From: Mycolicibacterium austroafricanum
GTDB taxonomy: Bacteria > Actinomycetota > Actinomycetes > Mycobacteriales > Mycobacteriaceae
Assembly: GCF_000612725.1 (NCBI RefSeq)
Contig: NZ_HG964456.1
Coordinates: forward strand, 62,001-126,000
DNA: 64,000 nucleotides
Direction of reading: 5' to 3'
Below are positions 15,739 to 23,640 of the stretch, one piece after another. Position 1 is the stretch's first letter, and every line of letters begins with the position of its first letter. The position numbers and the translations under genes are program-made. The notes beneath the pieces were generated by a model, which was given only the letters and a program-made list of their open reading frames with translations, did not search any database and was not told the origin of the DNA.

Positions 15739-16377
15739 TCAGAAGTCGTATGCGGGGTCAGCGTCGAGAATCTTTGCGAACATCGCGATCAACCCTCCGA
15801 GGTCGGATTGGGCTCGCGCAGCGTGGCATGCGCTATGCAACTCGGCCAGGTCGGTCTTGTTCCAGTCCAGCCCGGCGCCGCGTTCGGAGAGGAGGAGGTC
15901 AAAGAACTCGCGGGTGGAGCGGCCATTACCCTCACGAAAGGGGTGGGCGAAGTTGGCGTAGTCGTACAGGTACGCGACGGTGCGCGCGAGATCTGCTTCG
16001 GTAACAGCCTTGAGTTGTTCGAGGCGGGAGATCTCCGCGGCGACATGGTCCATCGGCTGGCTGATGCTGCCCGGCGGACAGAAGGACTCGTCGCCCTTCT
16101 CGATACCGACGGTCCGCACATCACCGGCCCAGTCGTACACGTCCTGGAAGAGCTGGCGGTGGATCACTCGCAGGTACGCAAGATCATATGAACGGTCACC
16201 CAAAAGGTCAGGAGCCTCGCGGAGTTCGATGACACGTGCCTCGACCAGATCGTTCTCCGCGTCCCGCAGTGCGGGGAGTGTCGTGGCGCCGACTCTGTTC
16301 CTAAGAACGCCAGTGCTAGGGATGAAATAACCCTGCCAGTTCCGTTCGAGATCGCCGGTGTCCCAGGGGTGCGGCAC
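15739..16377 (-). CDS. ficT: Fic-family AMP-transferase toxin
   Basis: The 212-residue protein has the Fic core motif HPFREGNGR at residues 145-153, followed by STREFF. These enzymes transfer AMP from ATP to a target protein; bacterial FicT toxins modify DNA gyrase and topoisomerase IV. The flap region with ESFCPPGSI precedes the motif. GTG 16377 is the start, 12 bp after the stop of a small antitoxin gene. Both motif and length fit the FicTA family, so the toxin should be active. Confidence 0.85.
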   Translation of the reverse strand: MPHPWDTGDLERNWQGYFIPSTGVLRNRVGATTLPALRDAENDLVEARVIELREAPDLLGDRSYDLAYLRVIHRQLFQDVYDWAGDVRTVGIEKGDESFCPPGSISQPMDHVAAEISRLEQLKAVTEADLARTVAYLYDYANFAHPFREGNGRSTREFFDLLLSERGAGLDWNKTDLAELHSACHAARAQSDLGGLIAMFAKILDADPAYDF

Positions 16378-16389
16378 TTGTGGCCCGGG

Positions 16390-16572
16390 TTACGTGATGT
16401 TGTACCGCCGGCGCACGCGATCTCTCAGCTCAGCGGCGGTAATGGTTCCGCTGACATAGGCGTCCTGATCGGCACGGGTGGCGTTGGTGCTGCGCGAGCC
16501 TTCGAGCTCAGTGCTGCGGCGGATCGCCCTGACAGTCTTGACCCGGCGCTGGGCCTTCTGCACCTCGGTCAC
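16390..16572 (-). CDS. ficA: FicA/VbhA-like antitoxin
   Basis: From GTG 16572 the gene encodes about 60 residues. It contains STELEG, which fits the inhibitory motif (S/T)xxxE(G/N) of class I Fic antitoxins, whose Glu pushes the ATP gamma-phosphate out of place. The helical end (SGTITAAELRDRVRRRYNI) follows. The open frame extends upstream to 16779, but that extension has no antitoxin features. It precedes the toxin gene in one operon. Confidence 0.7.
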   Translation of the reverse strand: MTEVQKAQRRVKTVRAIRRSTELEGSRSTNATRADQDAYVSGTITAAELRDRVRRRYNIT

Positions 16573-16812
16573 CTGGACACCCACCTTCAGTCGAGTCCCT
16601 CCAGAATAGTCGACGGAACCGACATCGCGCGGAGGCTCCACTGCGCCTGGGCCGAGGACAGCATGTCCGGCGATCGACGTTAGCGCTCCGAATCCTGGGC
16701 TGGCGACAGATGGCCTGCCCGCCGACAGCGGGGATCTGAGACTTGCGCCGTGAGACAGGAAACGAGACAGGTCGACCACGGGTTACGCGCTGGGGGAGTG
16801 GCGCCTTGAGGG

Positions 16813-16840
16813 GTGTCTCTTTTGTCTAGAAAAGAGACAC
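16813..16840. repeat. Perfect 11-bp inverted repeat with 6-bp spacer
   Basis: GTGTCTCTTTT and AAAAGAGACAC flank GTCTAG. It lies between the cadD stop codon and the antitoxin gene. No T-run follows in either direction beyond the arms, so an operator or recombination half-site pair is as likely as a terminator. 16573-16906 holds no other recognised feature. Confidence 0.6.
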
Positions 16841-16906
16841 TGCCGCTGGTCGGATAGGTGCGACGACCACGGTGTCGCCGATCCCACCGCCGCGGTTCAT
16901 GGCCGC

Positions 16907-17515
16907 CTAGTTCTCAAAGGCCAGGCCGCTGACCAAAATGAAGATGCCCAGGGCGATCAGGACGACGGGGAACAGGACGTGTTCCCAGCGTTCGAGGACT
17001 TCGGCGATCGGCCGGCGGGTGGCGACGAATCGTGCGGCGATGACGAGGACGGCGACGAGCACGAGGAACACGACGCAGTAGGCCACCACGGCCGCCGGTC
17101 CCACGCTCAAGAAGACCGGAACGTAGACACCGATGTTGTCCCCGCCGTTGGCGAAGGTGACTGCGGCGACGGTCCAGACACCGACGTTCTTGCCGGCAAC
17201 CTTGCCATCGTCGTCATCGTCGTCATCGTCGTCGTTGCCGCGCCAGGCTCGCCATGCCGCCCACAGTCCCAGGGCCAGGGGGATGAGCCCGAAGTACGGG
17301 ATGACGTGCGGGGGAAGGAACGCTCCGGCGCCCAGCGTCACCAGCACCGCCGCGCCCAAAATCCCCGCAAATCCCAGGTATTGGCCTGCGGTGATCCGGG
17401 CCGTCGTCCCGCGTTGTCCCGCGCCGCGGGCGAAGAACAAGGAGAGCACGATGATGTCGTCGATGTTGGTGACGATGAACAGGCCAATGGCGGGCAGAAC
17501 AGACGACAGGATCAT
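16907..17515 (-). CDS. cadD: CadD-family cadmium resistance transporter
   Basis: The 202-residue protein has five to six membrane helices with the family phrases VTNIDDIIVLSLFFARG and FANGGDNIGVYVPVF, two related D-x-(I/N) motifs in repeated halves. It exports Cd2+. The middle cytoplasmic loop contains GNDDDDDDDDDGK, nine Asp residues encoded by alternating GAC/GAT codons. It lies 67 bp downstream of the P1B-ATPase gene in the same direction, so it is the last gene of the cmtR-like/ATPase/cadD operon. Confidence 0.85.
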   Translation of the reverse strand: MILSSVLPAIGLFIVTNIDDIIVLSLFFARGAGQRGTTARITAGQYLGFAGILGAAVLVTLGAGAFLPPHVIPYFGLIPLALGLWAAWRAWRGNDDDDDDDDDGKVAGKNVGVWTVAAVTFANGGDNIGVYVPVFLSVGPAAVVAYCVVFLVLVAVLVIAARFVATRRPIAEVLERWEHVLFPVVLIALGIFILVSGLAFEN

Positions 17516-17557
17516 GCGCCTGCCCCGGTGTCTGCGGTGTCGCTGACCCGCCACCGA

Positions 17558-17576
17558 GCCACACCGCTGGTGTGGC
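17558..17576. terminator. Strong hairpin between the ATPase gene and cadD
   Basis: GCCACACC-GCT-GGTGTGGC is a perfect 8-bp stem with a 3-base loop inside the ATPase-cadD gap. It could lower transcription into cadD or stabilise the upstream mRNA. Confidence 0.45.
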
Positions 17577-17582
17577 CGGCGG

Positions 17583-19553
17583 TCACGACGGCGCGCCCAC
17601 CGGCGCCACGCCGCTGTGGCTGGCTGCCGGATCGACCGGCGTGGCGGCCAGCGGTGTGGTGCGTCCGGCCCGCACACCGTTGGCGATGACCACGATCTCG
17701 GCGAGTTCGTGGACCAGCACGACCGCGGCCAGCCCGAGCACCCCGAACAGTGCCAGCGGCATCAACACCACGATCAGGCCCAGGGATAGGCCGACGTTTT
17801 GCAGCATGATTCGCCGCGCCCGCCGGGCATGGGTGAACGCTTGGGGCAGATGACGCAGGTCTTCGCCCATCAACGCCACATCGGCGGTTTCGATGGCCAC
17901 GTCGGTGCCCATCGCGCCCATCGCAATACCTATGTCGGCGGTGGCCAGCGCAGGAGCGTCGTTGACGCCATCGCCGACCATCGCGGTGGGCCGCTGGGCG
18001 CGGAGCTGTTCGATCAGTCGCGCCTTGTCTTCGGGGCGCAGCTCGGCATGCACGTCCTCGATCCCGACGTCGCGGGCCAACGCGGCGGCGGTGGCGTGGT
18101 TGTCGCCGGTGAGCATCGCCACGTGATAGCCGTCGCGGCGCAATTGGGCGACCACCTCGGCGGCCTCGGGGCGCAGTTCGTCACGCACCGCGATGGCGCC
18201 GATGACCTGGCCGTTGTGTTCGACGAGGACCGCGGTGGCGCCTGCCTGCTGCATCCGGGTGACATCACCGGCGAGCGGCCCGGGGTCTAGCCAGCCGGGC
18301 CGGCCGAGGCGAAGCGTGTGCCCGTCGCGGTGGCCGGTGAGTCCGGTACCGGTGACAGCCTCGACGTCGGTGGCAGGGATGACGTCATCAGTTGCGGCGA
18401 GGATCGCCGCGGCCAGCGGGTGCTCGCTGCGCGATTCCAGGGCCGCCGCCACATCGAGCACCTGCTCGCGAGTGGCACCGTTGGTGGTGGCCACGTCGAT
18501 GACGGCGGGCCGGTTCGCGGTGAGCGTGCCGGTCTTGTCCAAGGCCACGCCGCGGATTCTGCCCAGCCCTTCCAGTGCCGCGCCGCCCTTGACCAGGACA
18601 CCCAGCTTGCTGGCGGCGCCGATGGCGGCCACCACGGTGACCGGCACCGAGATCGCCAACGCGCACGGTGAGGCGGCGACCAGCACCACCAGGGCGCGTT
18701 CGATCCAGGTGGCCGGGTCACCGAGCAGGCTGCCGATCACCGCGATCAGTGCGGCGACGATCATGATTCCGGGCAACAGGGGTTTGGCGATGCGGTCGGC
18801 CAAGCGTTGGGAGGCGCCCTTGCGGGATTGTTCGGCCTCCACGATGCGCACGATGCGGGCCAGTGAGTTGTCCTCGGCGGTGGTGCTGACCTCCACCTCG
18901 AGTGCCCCGGTGCCGTTGATCGACCCGGCGAACACCTCATCACCGGGCCCGGCTTCCACGGGAACTGACTCGCCGGTGATGGCGGAGACATCGAGCGCGG
19001 TGCGGCCGTGGCGGATGATGCCGTCGGTCGCGACACGCTCACCGGGCTTGACCAGCATCCGGTCGCCGATCTGGAGATCGGTTGGCGCAACGGTCTTTTC
19101 GGTCCCGTCGCGCAGCACGGTGGCCTCGTCGGGCACCAGCGACAACAGTGCGCGGAGACCGCGGCGGGTACGGGCCACCGAGTACTCTTCGAGTCCCTCG
19201 CTGATGGAGAACAGGAAGGCCAGCATCGCGGCCTCACCCACCTCGCCGAGGATCACCGCGCCCACCGCGGCGATGGTCATCAGCGTGCCGACCCCGATCT
19301 TGCCCGTCACCAGCCGCTTCAGGGTGGACGGTACGAAGGTGTAGGCACCGGCCACGAGCGCCACCGCTTCGAGTGCCAGGACGACCGGCTCGGCGGCGTC
19401 GAGGACTCCGGTGATTAGGGCTGCCAGCAGGAACACCCCGGAGAGGGCGGCGAACTGCAGTTCCTTGATCTGCCACAGCTTCTCGGGCTCACCATCGTGG
19501 TCGTCGTCGTCGCCGCGGGGTTCGTCGTTGCCGCAGCCGCAAGCATCGCTCAT
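17583..19553 (-). CDS. P1B-type heavy-metal exporting ATPase
   Basis: The 656-residue protein has a short Cys/Asp-rich N-terminus (CGCGNDEP) in place of an HMA domain, then the actuator motif ITGESVPV, the transmembrane SPCALAISVP, DKTGTLT with the phosphorylated Asp, SEHPLA and GDGVNDAPAL. SPC instead of CPC is typical of the P1B-4 group (CtpD/CtpJ), which exports Co, Ni or Fe, but the neighbours are cadmium genes. The start ATG overlaps the stop of the ArsR-type regulator (TGATG). A longer frame to 19754 is the regulator in another frame. Metal specificity must be considered open. Confidence 0.85.
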   Translation of the reverse strand: MSDACGCGNDEPRGDDDDHDGEPEKLWQIKELQFAALSGVFLLAALITGVLDAAEPVVLALEAVALVAGAYTFVPSTLKRLVTGKIGVGTLMTIAAVGAVILGEVGEAAMLAFLFSISEGLEEYSVARTRRGLRALLSLVPDEATVLRDGTEKTVAPTDLQIGDRMLVKPGERVATDGIIRHGRTALDVSAITGESVPVEAGPGDEVFAGSINGTGALEVEVSTTAEDNSLARIVRIVEAEQSRKGASQRLADRIAKPLLPGIMIVAALIAVIGSLLGDPATWIERALVVLVAASPCALAISVPVTVVAAIGAASKLGVLVKGGAALEGLGRIRGVALDKTGTLTANRPAVIDVATTNGATREQVLDVAAALESRSEHPLAAAILAATDDVIPATDVEAVTGTGLTGHRDGHTLRLGRPGWLDPGPLAGDVTRMQQAGATAVLVEHNGQVIGAIAVRDELRPEAAEVVAQLRRDGYHVAMLTGDNHATAAALARDVGIEDVHAELRPEDKARLIEQLRAQRPTAMVGDGVNDAPALATADIGIAMGAMGTDVAIETADVALMGEDLRHLPQAFTHARRARRIMLQNVGLSLGLIVVLMPLALFGVLGLAAVVLVHELAEIVVIANGVRAGRTTPLAATPVDPAASHSGVAPVGAPS

Positions 19554-19957
19554 CAGAGAGACTCCTTGGTGTCGGTCGTCGCGCCCGTGCGGGCGCGGGT
19601 TCCGTAGGTGGGGCACAACGCGACGGCGTTGCCGGTGGCGGCCAATAGTGTCTCGGCCGAGGCCAGCAGGTCGAGCAGCTCCGGGCGGGTCAGCGAGTAG
19701 AACACCTGCCGGCCCTCGGGGCGACCGGTGACCAGGCCGCAGTCCCGCAGACACGCCACATGGGCCGACACGGTGGACTGCGCCAAGCCCAGCTCCCCGA
19801 TCAGGTCCACCACACGGGCCTCCCCGTCGGCCAGGCGGCGCACGATCGCCAACCGCGCAGAATCGGACAGACTGTGAAACAGCGCTACCGCGGCATCCAG
19901 ATTCGAACTTCCCGATGTAGTTCCGGCGAGGCAGCCATCCGCCTTATTCATCGTCAT
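19553..19957 (-). CDS. CmtR-like ArsR/SmtB-family metal sensor
   Basis: The protein has about 134 residues: ALFHSLSDSARLAIVRRLADG, then the recognition helix STVSAHVACLRDCGLV. Cys residues in ACLRDCG and the later LCPTYG correspond to the Cd/Pb ligands Cys57, Cys61 and Cys102 of M. tuberculosis CmtR. Cadmium binding would release it from DNA. ATG 19957 or 19951 can be the start; both lie inside a 20-bp palindrome that should be the operator. It is the first gene of the ATPase-cadD operon. Confidence 0.8.
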   Translation of the reverse strand: MTMNKADGCLAGTTSGSSNLDAAVALFHSLSDSARLAIVRRLADGEARVVDLIGELGLAQSTVSAHVACLRDCGLVTGRPEGRQVFYSLTRPELLDLLASAETLLAATGNAVALCPTYGTRARTGATTDTKESL

Positions 19958-19967
19958 ATGACGATGA
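19948..19967. promoter_or_regulatory. Palindromic operator over the start of the CmtR-like gene
   Basis: TCATCGTCATATGACGATGA is a perfect 20-bp palindrome spanning both candidate start codons. Binding here would block transcription and translation start together, as expected for ArsR-family autoregulation. Confidence 0.65.
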
Positions 19968-20084
19968 TAGCCGGTCGTTAGCGATATTTCGACGCCGGGT
20001 CGGGTGCCGGTAAGTCTGGGGTTTGGTCCGCCGCGCCGTGGTGGGCCAGAGCGCCCAAGACAGGAACTGAGACGTCCACATTCT

Positions 20085-20412
20085 TTAGATTCGGGACTGC
20101 CCGTCATGACGGGTGGCGGGCGGTCGGAGGGAGCTCGCCGCCAAAGGACCAGGTCTGGACCGTGCGGGCGCCGATGTCAATCGGCCCCGCCACCGCGTAC
20201 AGGGCAACTTCGACGGTGCGTTGCCCGGGCCAGCTCGCCCGCCAAGATACGCGGTGAACCCGCTCCGATCCGGTCCCCGGGCAAGGGCGTCCTCGACCAT
20301 CGACGAACGGCCGGGTGCAGCGCTACGGCACCTGGCCAGCACCGCCACGGCGCTGACACCACCCGCACCGATCAAAAAGCGGCGTCGACGACGTCAGACC
20401 GGGGCTCACCAT
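20085..20412 (-). pseudogene. 5' remnant of a Tat-exported multicopper oxidase gene
   Basis: One leftward frame encodes RRRRFLIGAGGVSAVAVLA, a Tat signal. A second frame gives VEVALYAVAGPIDIGARTV and QTWSFGGELP, the beginning of the first cupredoxin domain in copper-related oxidases. The two parts are in different frames and the sequence ends before any copper ligand. No other gene is seen in 19968-20488. Confidence 0.5.
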
Positions 20413-20488
20413 GGGCGCGGTCGCGCAGTCTGCACTAAGGCGTACCCGGCCTCTTCTGAATGGGTCAAACAAAGTTCGGGTGATTCTG

Positions 20489-20950
20489 CTACGGGCGGGG
20501 CGAGCTCGGAACGGCCGTCGTCGTTGTCGGCGACTGCTGCTGACCTGGGGTCATCTGGCCGGGCCCCATCTGACCGGGCCCCATCTGACCGGGCCCCATC
20601 TGACCGGGCCCCATCTGACCGGGCCCCATCTGACCGGGCCCCATCTGACCGGGCCCCATCTGACCAGGCCCCATCATTCCGCCGGGGCCCATTGGTTGCC
20701 TGCCGTCGCGGTTCATCATCCCGAACTCGTCGCCGCGATGATCGCGGCCGAAGTCGCCGCCAGAGTGCGCGCCGAGGACGAATCCAGAGAAGAAGATCGC
20801 CGCGATGATGAAGACGACACCGGCGACGATGCCTACCAGTGCCGCGATCCGGTTGAGTCTGTTGGGCCGGTCCCGCTGGACTGCGGATGATTCCCGCCGA
20901 TCCGTGGTCGCGGCTGTCGGTTCGGTCCGGGTTTCAGGTGTTTCGGTCAT
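20489..20950 (-). CDS. Membrane-anchored Met-rich repeat protein
   Basis: The 153-residue protein has a cytoplasmic Thr/Glu-rich start, one membrane helix (AALVGIVAGVVFIIAAIFFSGFVLG), a His/Asp segment (DFGRDHRGDEFGMMNRDG) and an outside tail with eight MGPGQ units plus MTPGQ. Evenly spaced Met residues suit binding of Cu(I). It is the gene upstream of no obvious partner but sits with the DUF302 and cupredoxin genes in the same direction. I know no experimentally defined relative. Confidence 0.65.
   Translation of the reverse strand: MTETPETRTEPTAATTDRRESSAVQRDRPNRLNRIAALVGIVAGVVFIIAAIFFSGFVLGAHSGGDFGRDHRGDEFGMMNRDGRQPMGPGGMMGPGQMGPGQMGPGQMGPGQMGPGQMGPGQMGPGQMGPGQMTPGQQQSPTTTTAVPSSPRP
20555..20684. 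repeat. 15-bp tandem repeat encoding MGPGQ
   Basis: About eight head-to-tail copies of CCCATCTGACCGGGC, almost without substitution, encode the Met-rich tail on the minus strand. The unit length is a multiple of three, so copy-number change would lengthen or shorten the tail in frame. Confidence 0.85.
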
Positions 20951-21020
20951 GCGTGCGCTCCGTTACTTTGTCGTAGGTCGATACCAGCAGTCCTGCAGAA
21001 CGTTTGATGCCGGGCTGACA

Positions 21021-21449
21021 TCACATCGCCCGCATGTCGGCGGTTTGGCCGAGGGCGTCGACCGCGGCCTGCAGCTTGATTGCGGCGTCGTCGGCGACTT
21101 CACGCAGCCCTGGCTGATCGGAGACCTGCACCATCAGCTGCGGGTTCATCGCGTCGATGATCACCGTGTCGTCGCTGGCCCCCGGATCAGCGCGCACCAC
21201 GACGTTGCACGGCAGCAGCAGGCCGATCTGACGGTCGACGTTGACCGCGCGGTGCGCCAGCGACGGGTTGCAGGCCCCCAGGATCAAGTAGTCCTCCATA
21301 TCCACGCCGAGTTTGGCTTTCAGCGTGGCCTTCATGTCGATCTCGGTGAGCACACCGAAACCCTGATCGGCCAACGCCTTCCGGGTTCGTTCCACCGCAT
21401 CCTCGAACGAGGTATGCAGCAGTGTGGTCGATAAGGCGAGTGACATCAT
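21021..21449 (-). CDS. DUF302-domain protein
   Basis: The protein of about 142 residues has the DUF302 fold signature: TSFEDAVERTRKALADQGFGVLTEIDMKATLKAKLG and LILGACNPSLAHRA, with the family's conserved Cys-Asn-Pro. DUF302 proteins are often encoded in copper and other metal clusters; the biochemical role is unknown. A GAAGG site precedes tandem ATG codons. It lies 85 bp behind the cupredoxin gene and is probably cotranscribed with it. Confidence 0.8.
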   Translation of the reverse strand: MMSLALSTTLLHTSFEDAVERTRKALADQGFGVLTEIDMKATLKAKLGVDMEDYLILGACNPSLAHRAVNVDRQIGLLLPCNVVVRADPGASDDTVIIDAMNPQLMVQVSDQPGLREVADDAAIKLQAAVDALGQTADMRAM

Positions 21450-21513
21450 TTACTTCCTTCTCTTCGGCACGGTGTCGCACGCTCACATCATGGTGGGCTG
21501 ATCCCGGATCCGG

Positions 21514-21536
21514 ACTACTGGCTAGATGTGCATCTA
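21514..21536. promoter_or_regulatory. TAGATG/CATCTA palindrome upstream of the DUF302 gene
   Basis: ACTACTGG is followed by TAGATG-TG-CATCTA (21523-21536), which overlaps the cupredoxin stop codon. TAGATG/CATCTA is also found in the arms of the palindrome at 6664-6692, so this may be a diverged BlaI site. Confidence 0.35.
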
Positions 21537-22160
21537 CGTGGGTTGGCTGACAACGTCGAGTTCGGCGTACATGCCGGCCGCGTAGTGGCCCTCGGCAATG
21601 TTGCAGACCAGTTCGTAGCGTCCGGCGGGCAAGGTGAGGGTGGTCCAGCCGGTCGCTGCGGCAACGATGCCGTCGCCGTCGCCGGCACCGCAACTACGGG
21701 CGGCCACCCCCAGGCTGCCGGACTCGTCGACCCTGCCGTCGGGACCGCTGACACGCTGCCCGGGGGGCTGGCCCGCCGCCAGTGGCAACACGACCACTTC
21801 GTGGTTCAACGCGCCGGTGTTGGTGACCCGCAAGGAAACTGGGCCCGCCGGGACGGCGGCCGGGTTGGCCAGAAGCCGCATCATGCCCATCCCTGCGCTC
21901 GGCCCCATCATTCCCGAGCCCATCATTCCGGATCCCATCATTCCCGGGCCCATCATCGCGCCCATGTCAGTGGTGGTGACGTCAACCACCGACCCAGGCA
22001 ACGCCGGGGCGGCGCACGATAGGCGGCCGTTACCTGGTCCTGGGTGAGCCGATGCGCCGATGGCCGCGTGCAGTGTCGCCGTAGCGGCTAGTCCGAGGAC
22101 CACGGATGTGACCGCGATGGCCAGGACCAGCCGGGATCGGTGCGGGCGCAACGTGATCAC
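21534..22160 (-). CDS. Exported cupredoxin (sulfocyanin/plastocyanin-like)
   Basis: The 208-residue protein has a signal peptide, a Met-rich loop (MGAMMGPGMMGSGMMGSGMM) and a cupredoxin domain. Ligands of a type 1 copper site are visible: His in LNHEVVVLPL, Cys in LVCNIAEGHYAAGM, then His and Met. The start is GTG 22160, overlapping the SHOCT gene by GTGA, which shows an operon. It probably binds or carries copper outside the membrane. The Met-rich loop is likely a second, weaker copper site. Confidence 0.8.
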   Translation of the reverse strand: MITLRPHRSRLVLAIAVTSVVLGLAATATLHAAIGASAHPGPGNGRLSCAAPALPGSVVDVTTTDMGAMMGPGMMGSGMMGSGMMGPSAGMGMMRLLANPAAVPAGPVSLRVTNTGALNHEVVVLPLAAGQPPGQRVSGPDGRVDESGSLGVAARSCGAGDGDGIVAAATGWTTLTLPAGRYELVCNIAEGHYAAGMYAELDVVSQPT

Positions 22161-22423
22161 CGGTGCTCACGCAGCAAGGCGTGACGCTGCCGAAACTCCT
22201 CGTCGTTGATCTCACCGCGCGCAAACCGTTCGGTGAGCAGATCCTCCGCGCGCGACGGACCGGAACCAGGCGGGTGCGAGGTATTGCTCCCTGAACCCGT
22301 CAGGTAGCGGATGCCGACGACGATAGCGGTGATCACCACCCCCCAGAACAGCACCATAGCCACGCTCATTAGGAGCCAGCCGCCCCAACCCCATCCGCCA
22401 CTGCCGTACCACATCATCATCAT
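22157..22423 (-). CDS. SHOCT-domain small membrane protein
   Basis: The protein has about 88 residues, starting MMMMWYGSGGWGWGGW, then one membrane helix and a C-terminal SHOCT motif (AEDLLTERFARGEINDEEFRQR). SHOCT ends are found on many small membrane proteins of metal clusters and probably mediate assembly. The ATG at 22423 follows a GAAAGG site. It heads the SHOCT-cupredoxin-DUF302 operon. Confidence 0.75.
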   Translation of the reverse strand: MMMMWYGSGGWGWGGWLLMSVAMVLFWGVVITAIVVGIRYLTGSGSNTSHPPGSGPSRAEDLLTERFARGEINDEEFRQRHALLREHR

Positions 22424-22690
22424 GCGCCTTTCAGGAGTCACGAACCGCGCCCTTGCGAGCTACCCGCCCATCAGCCTGCCCGCTGCGCGCAGATCCGATG
22501 TAGTGCCAATGGTCCCCAGCACAGACGTCAAAGGACCTGGCTGTCTTGTGTTGCTATTTCTAGATCGGAGATGGCATCGATTTCGGTGCCAGTCCTACGT
22601 GTGGGCAGCCGCAAACTCGAAGCTAGATCGTGCGGCATCGAGGCCGGGGCGTCGATGATCCGAATCCGCTTGCCCCGGTGCTTCGTTGTT
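22424..22690. other. Intergenic region before the SHOCT operon
   Basis: No gene is visible. The segment should hold the SHOCT promoter. GATGTAGTG at 22498-22506 is a weak match to a TAC/GTA half site. Confidence 0.3.
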
Positions 22691-23407
22691 TCATTGACAG
22701 CAGTCTTCGCCGCGCCAGGCTTGGATCCCTTCCCATATCGACCATGCCGCGATGACCAGACCGATGACGGGGTCGAGCCACCAGCCGCCGGCCCATCCGC
22801 CGGCCCAGCTGGCGGTCACGGCCAGGCTGAGCAGCACGGCACCGGCTTGGGCGGCGCACAGGTAATTCTGGATGCCCTCACCGGCGGTTGCCCCGGAGGC
22901 CAGGCGGGCCCCGAGGCGCTGCTTGGCATACCCCAGTACCGGCATGACAGCCAGACTCGAACCCGCCAACACCATGCCCAGCACGGTGGCCTCGGCCCGA
23001 TGCCCGGTCAGCAGGTCGTGCACCGACTCGATCGCCACGTACGGTGCCAGCAACCAGAAGCTGACCGCGACGGCCTGCTGGGAGCGGCGCTCCGCGGTCT
23101 CCGACAGGGTCCAAGCACCGGTGAACCGCCACACCACGATGATGCTGGCGAGCCCCTCGACCGCGCTGCCCGACGCCCATCCGATCAGGGCGATCGACCC
23201 GACCGTGAAGCCCTGCCACAGCCCAATCGCGCCTTCGGCGCCCATCCACACCAGCGACACCCAGGCCAGCAACCGGGCCTGCCGAGCCGCACGATGCCAG
23301 CCGGCATCCCGAACTACCGGCGTCGTAATTGCCGCGCAGCAGTCGGCGGCGCAGTCCGCGGAGGTGCTGCCGAGGTTCGGTGTCGTCACTGCCCGTATCT
23401 CGGTCAC
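22691..23407 (-). CDS. CDF-like cation transporter
   Basis: The 238-residue protein has a Cys-rich N-terminus (CAADCCAA), six membrane helices and a GEDCCQ end. Its first signature helix reads GSIALIGWASGSAVEGLAS, in which the usual Asp/His positions of Zn-exporting CDF proteins are replaced by Ser and Glu, as in a family common in actinobacteria next to ArsR genes. The C-terminal cytoplasmic domain of classical CDFs is missing. GTG 23407 overlaps the preceding ArsR gene by GTGA. Confidence 0.75.
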   Translation of the reverse strand: MTEIRAVTTPNLGSTSADCAADCCAAITTPVVRDAGWHRAARQARLLAWVSLVWMGAEGAIGLWQGFTVGSIALIGWASGSAVEGLASIIVVWRFTGAWTLSETAERRSQQAVAVSFWLLAPYVAIESVHDLLTGHRAEATVLGMVLAGSSLAVMPVLGYAKQRLGARLASGATAGEGIQNYLCAAQAGAVLLSLAVTASWAGGWAGGWWLDPVIGLVIAAWSIWEGIQAWRGEDCCQ

Positions 23408-23640
23408 GCATCCTCCTGGGGTGCTCCGTAGGTGGGGCATACGGCGACCGCGTTGCCGGTCGCGGCCAGCACGATCTCCGCGGTAGCCAACAGATTGGTC
23501 AATGCGGGCTGGGCCAGGGAGTAGACCGAGGACCGTCCGACGGGTTGCGAGGTGACCAGCCCGCAGTCCCGTAGGCATGCCAGGTGTTGTGACACCGTGG
23601 ACTGAGCCAGGCCCAGACGTCCGGTCAGGTCCACCACCCG
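23404..23640 (-). pseudogene. 5'-truncated ArsR/CmtR-like regulator gene
   Basis: The preserved part runs from VVDLTGRLGLAQSTVSQHLACLRDCGLV to CPTYG and closely resembles the CmtR-like protein at 19553-19957. The first helices (the LSDxxRLAIVRRLADG part) are missing; upstream of about 23640 the sequence is unrelated although the frame stays open to 23715. The recognition helix is kept but dimerisation is probably lost, so the downstream transporter may be unregulated or silent. Confidence 0.65.

Noticed and set aside
20555..20684. CRISPR array or iteron origin
   Set aside because: The 15-bp units are in frame and encode the Met-rich tail of a membrane protein.
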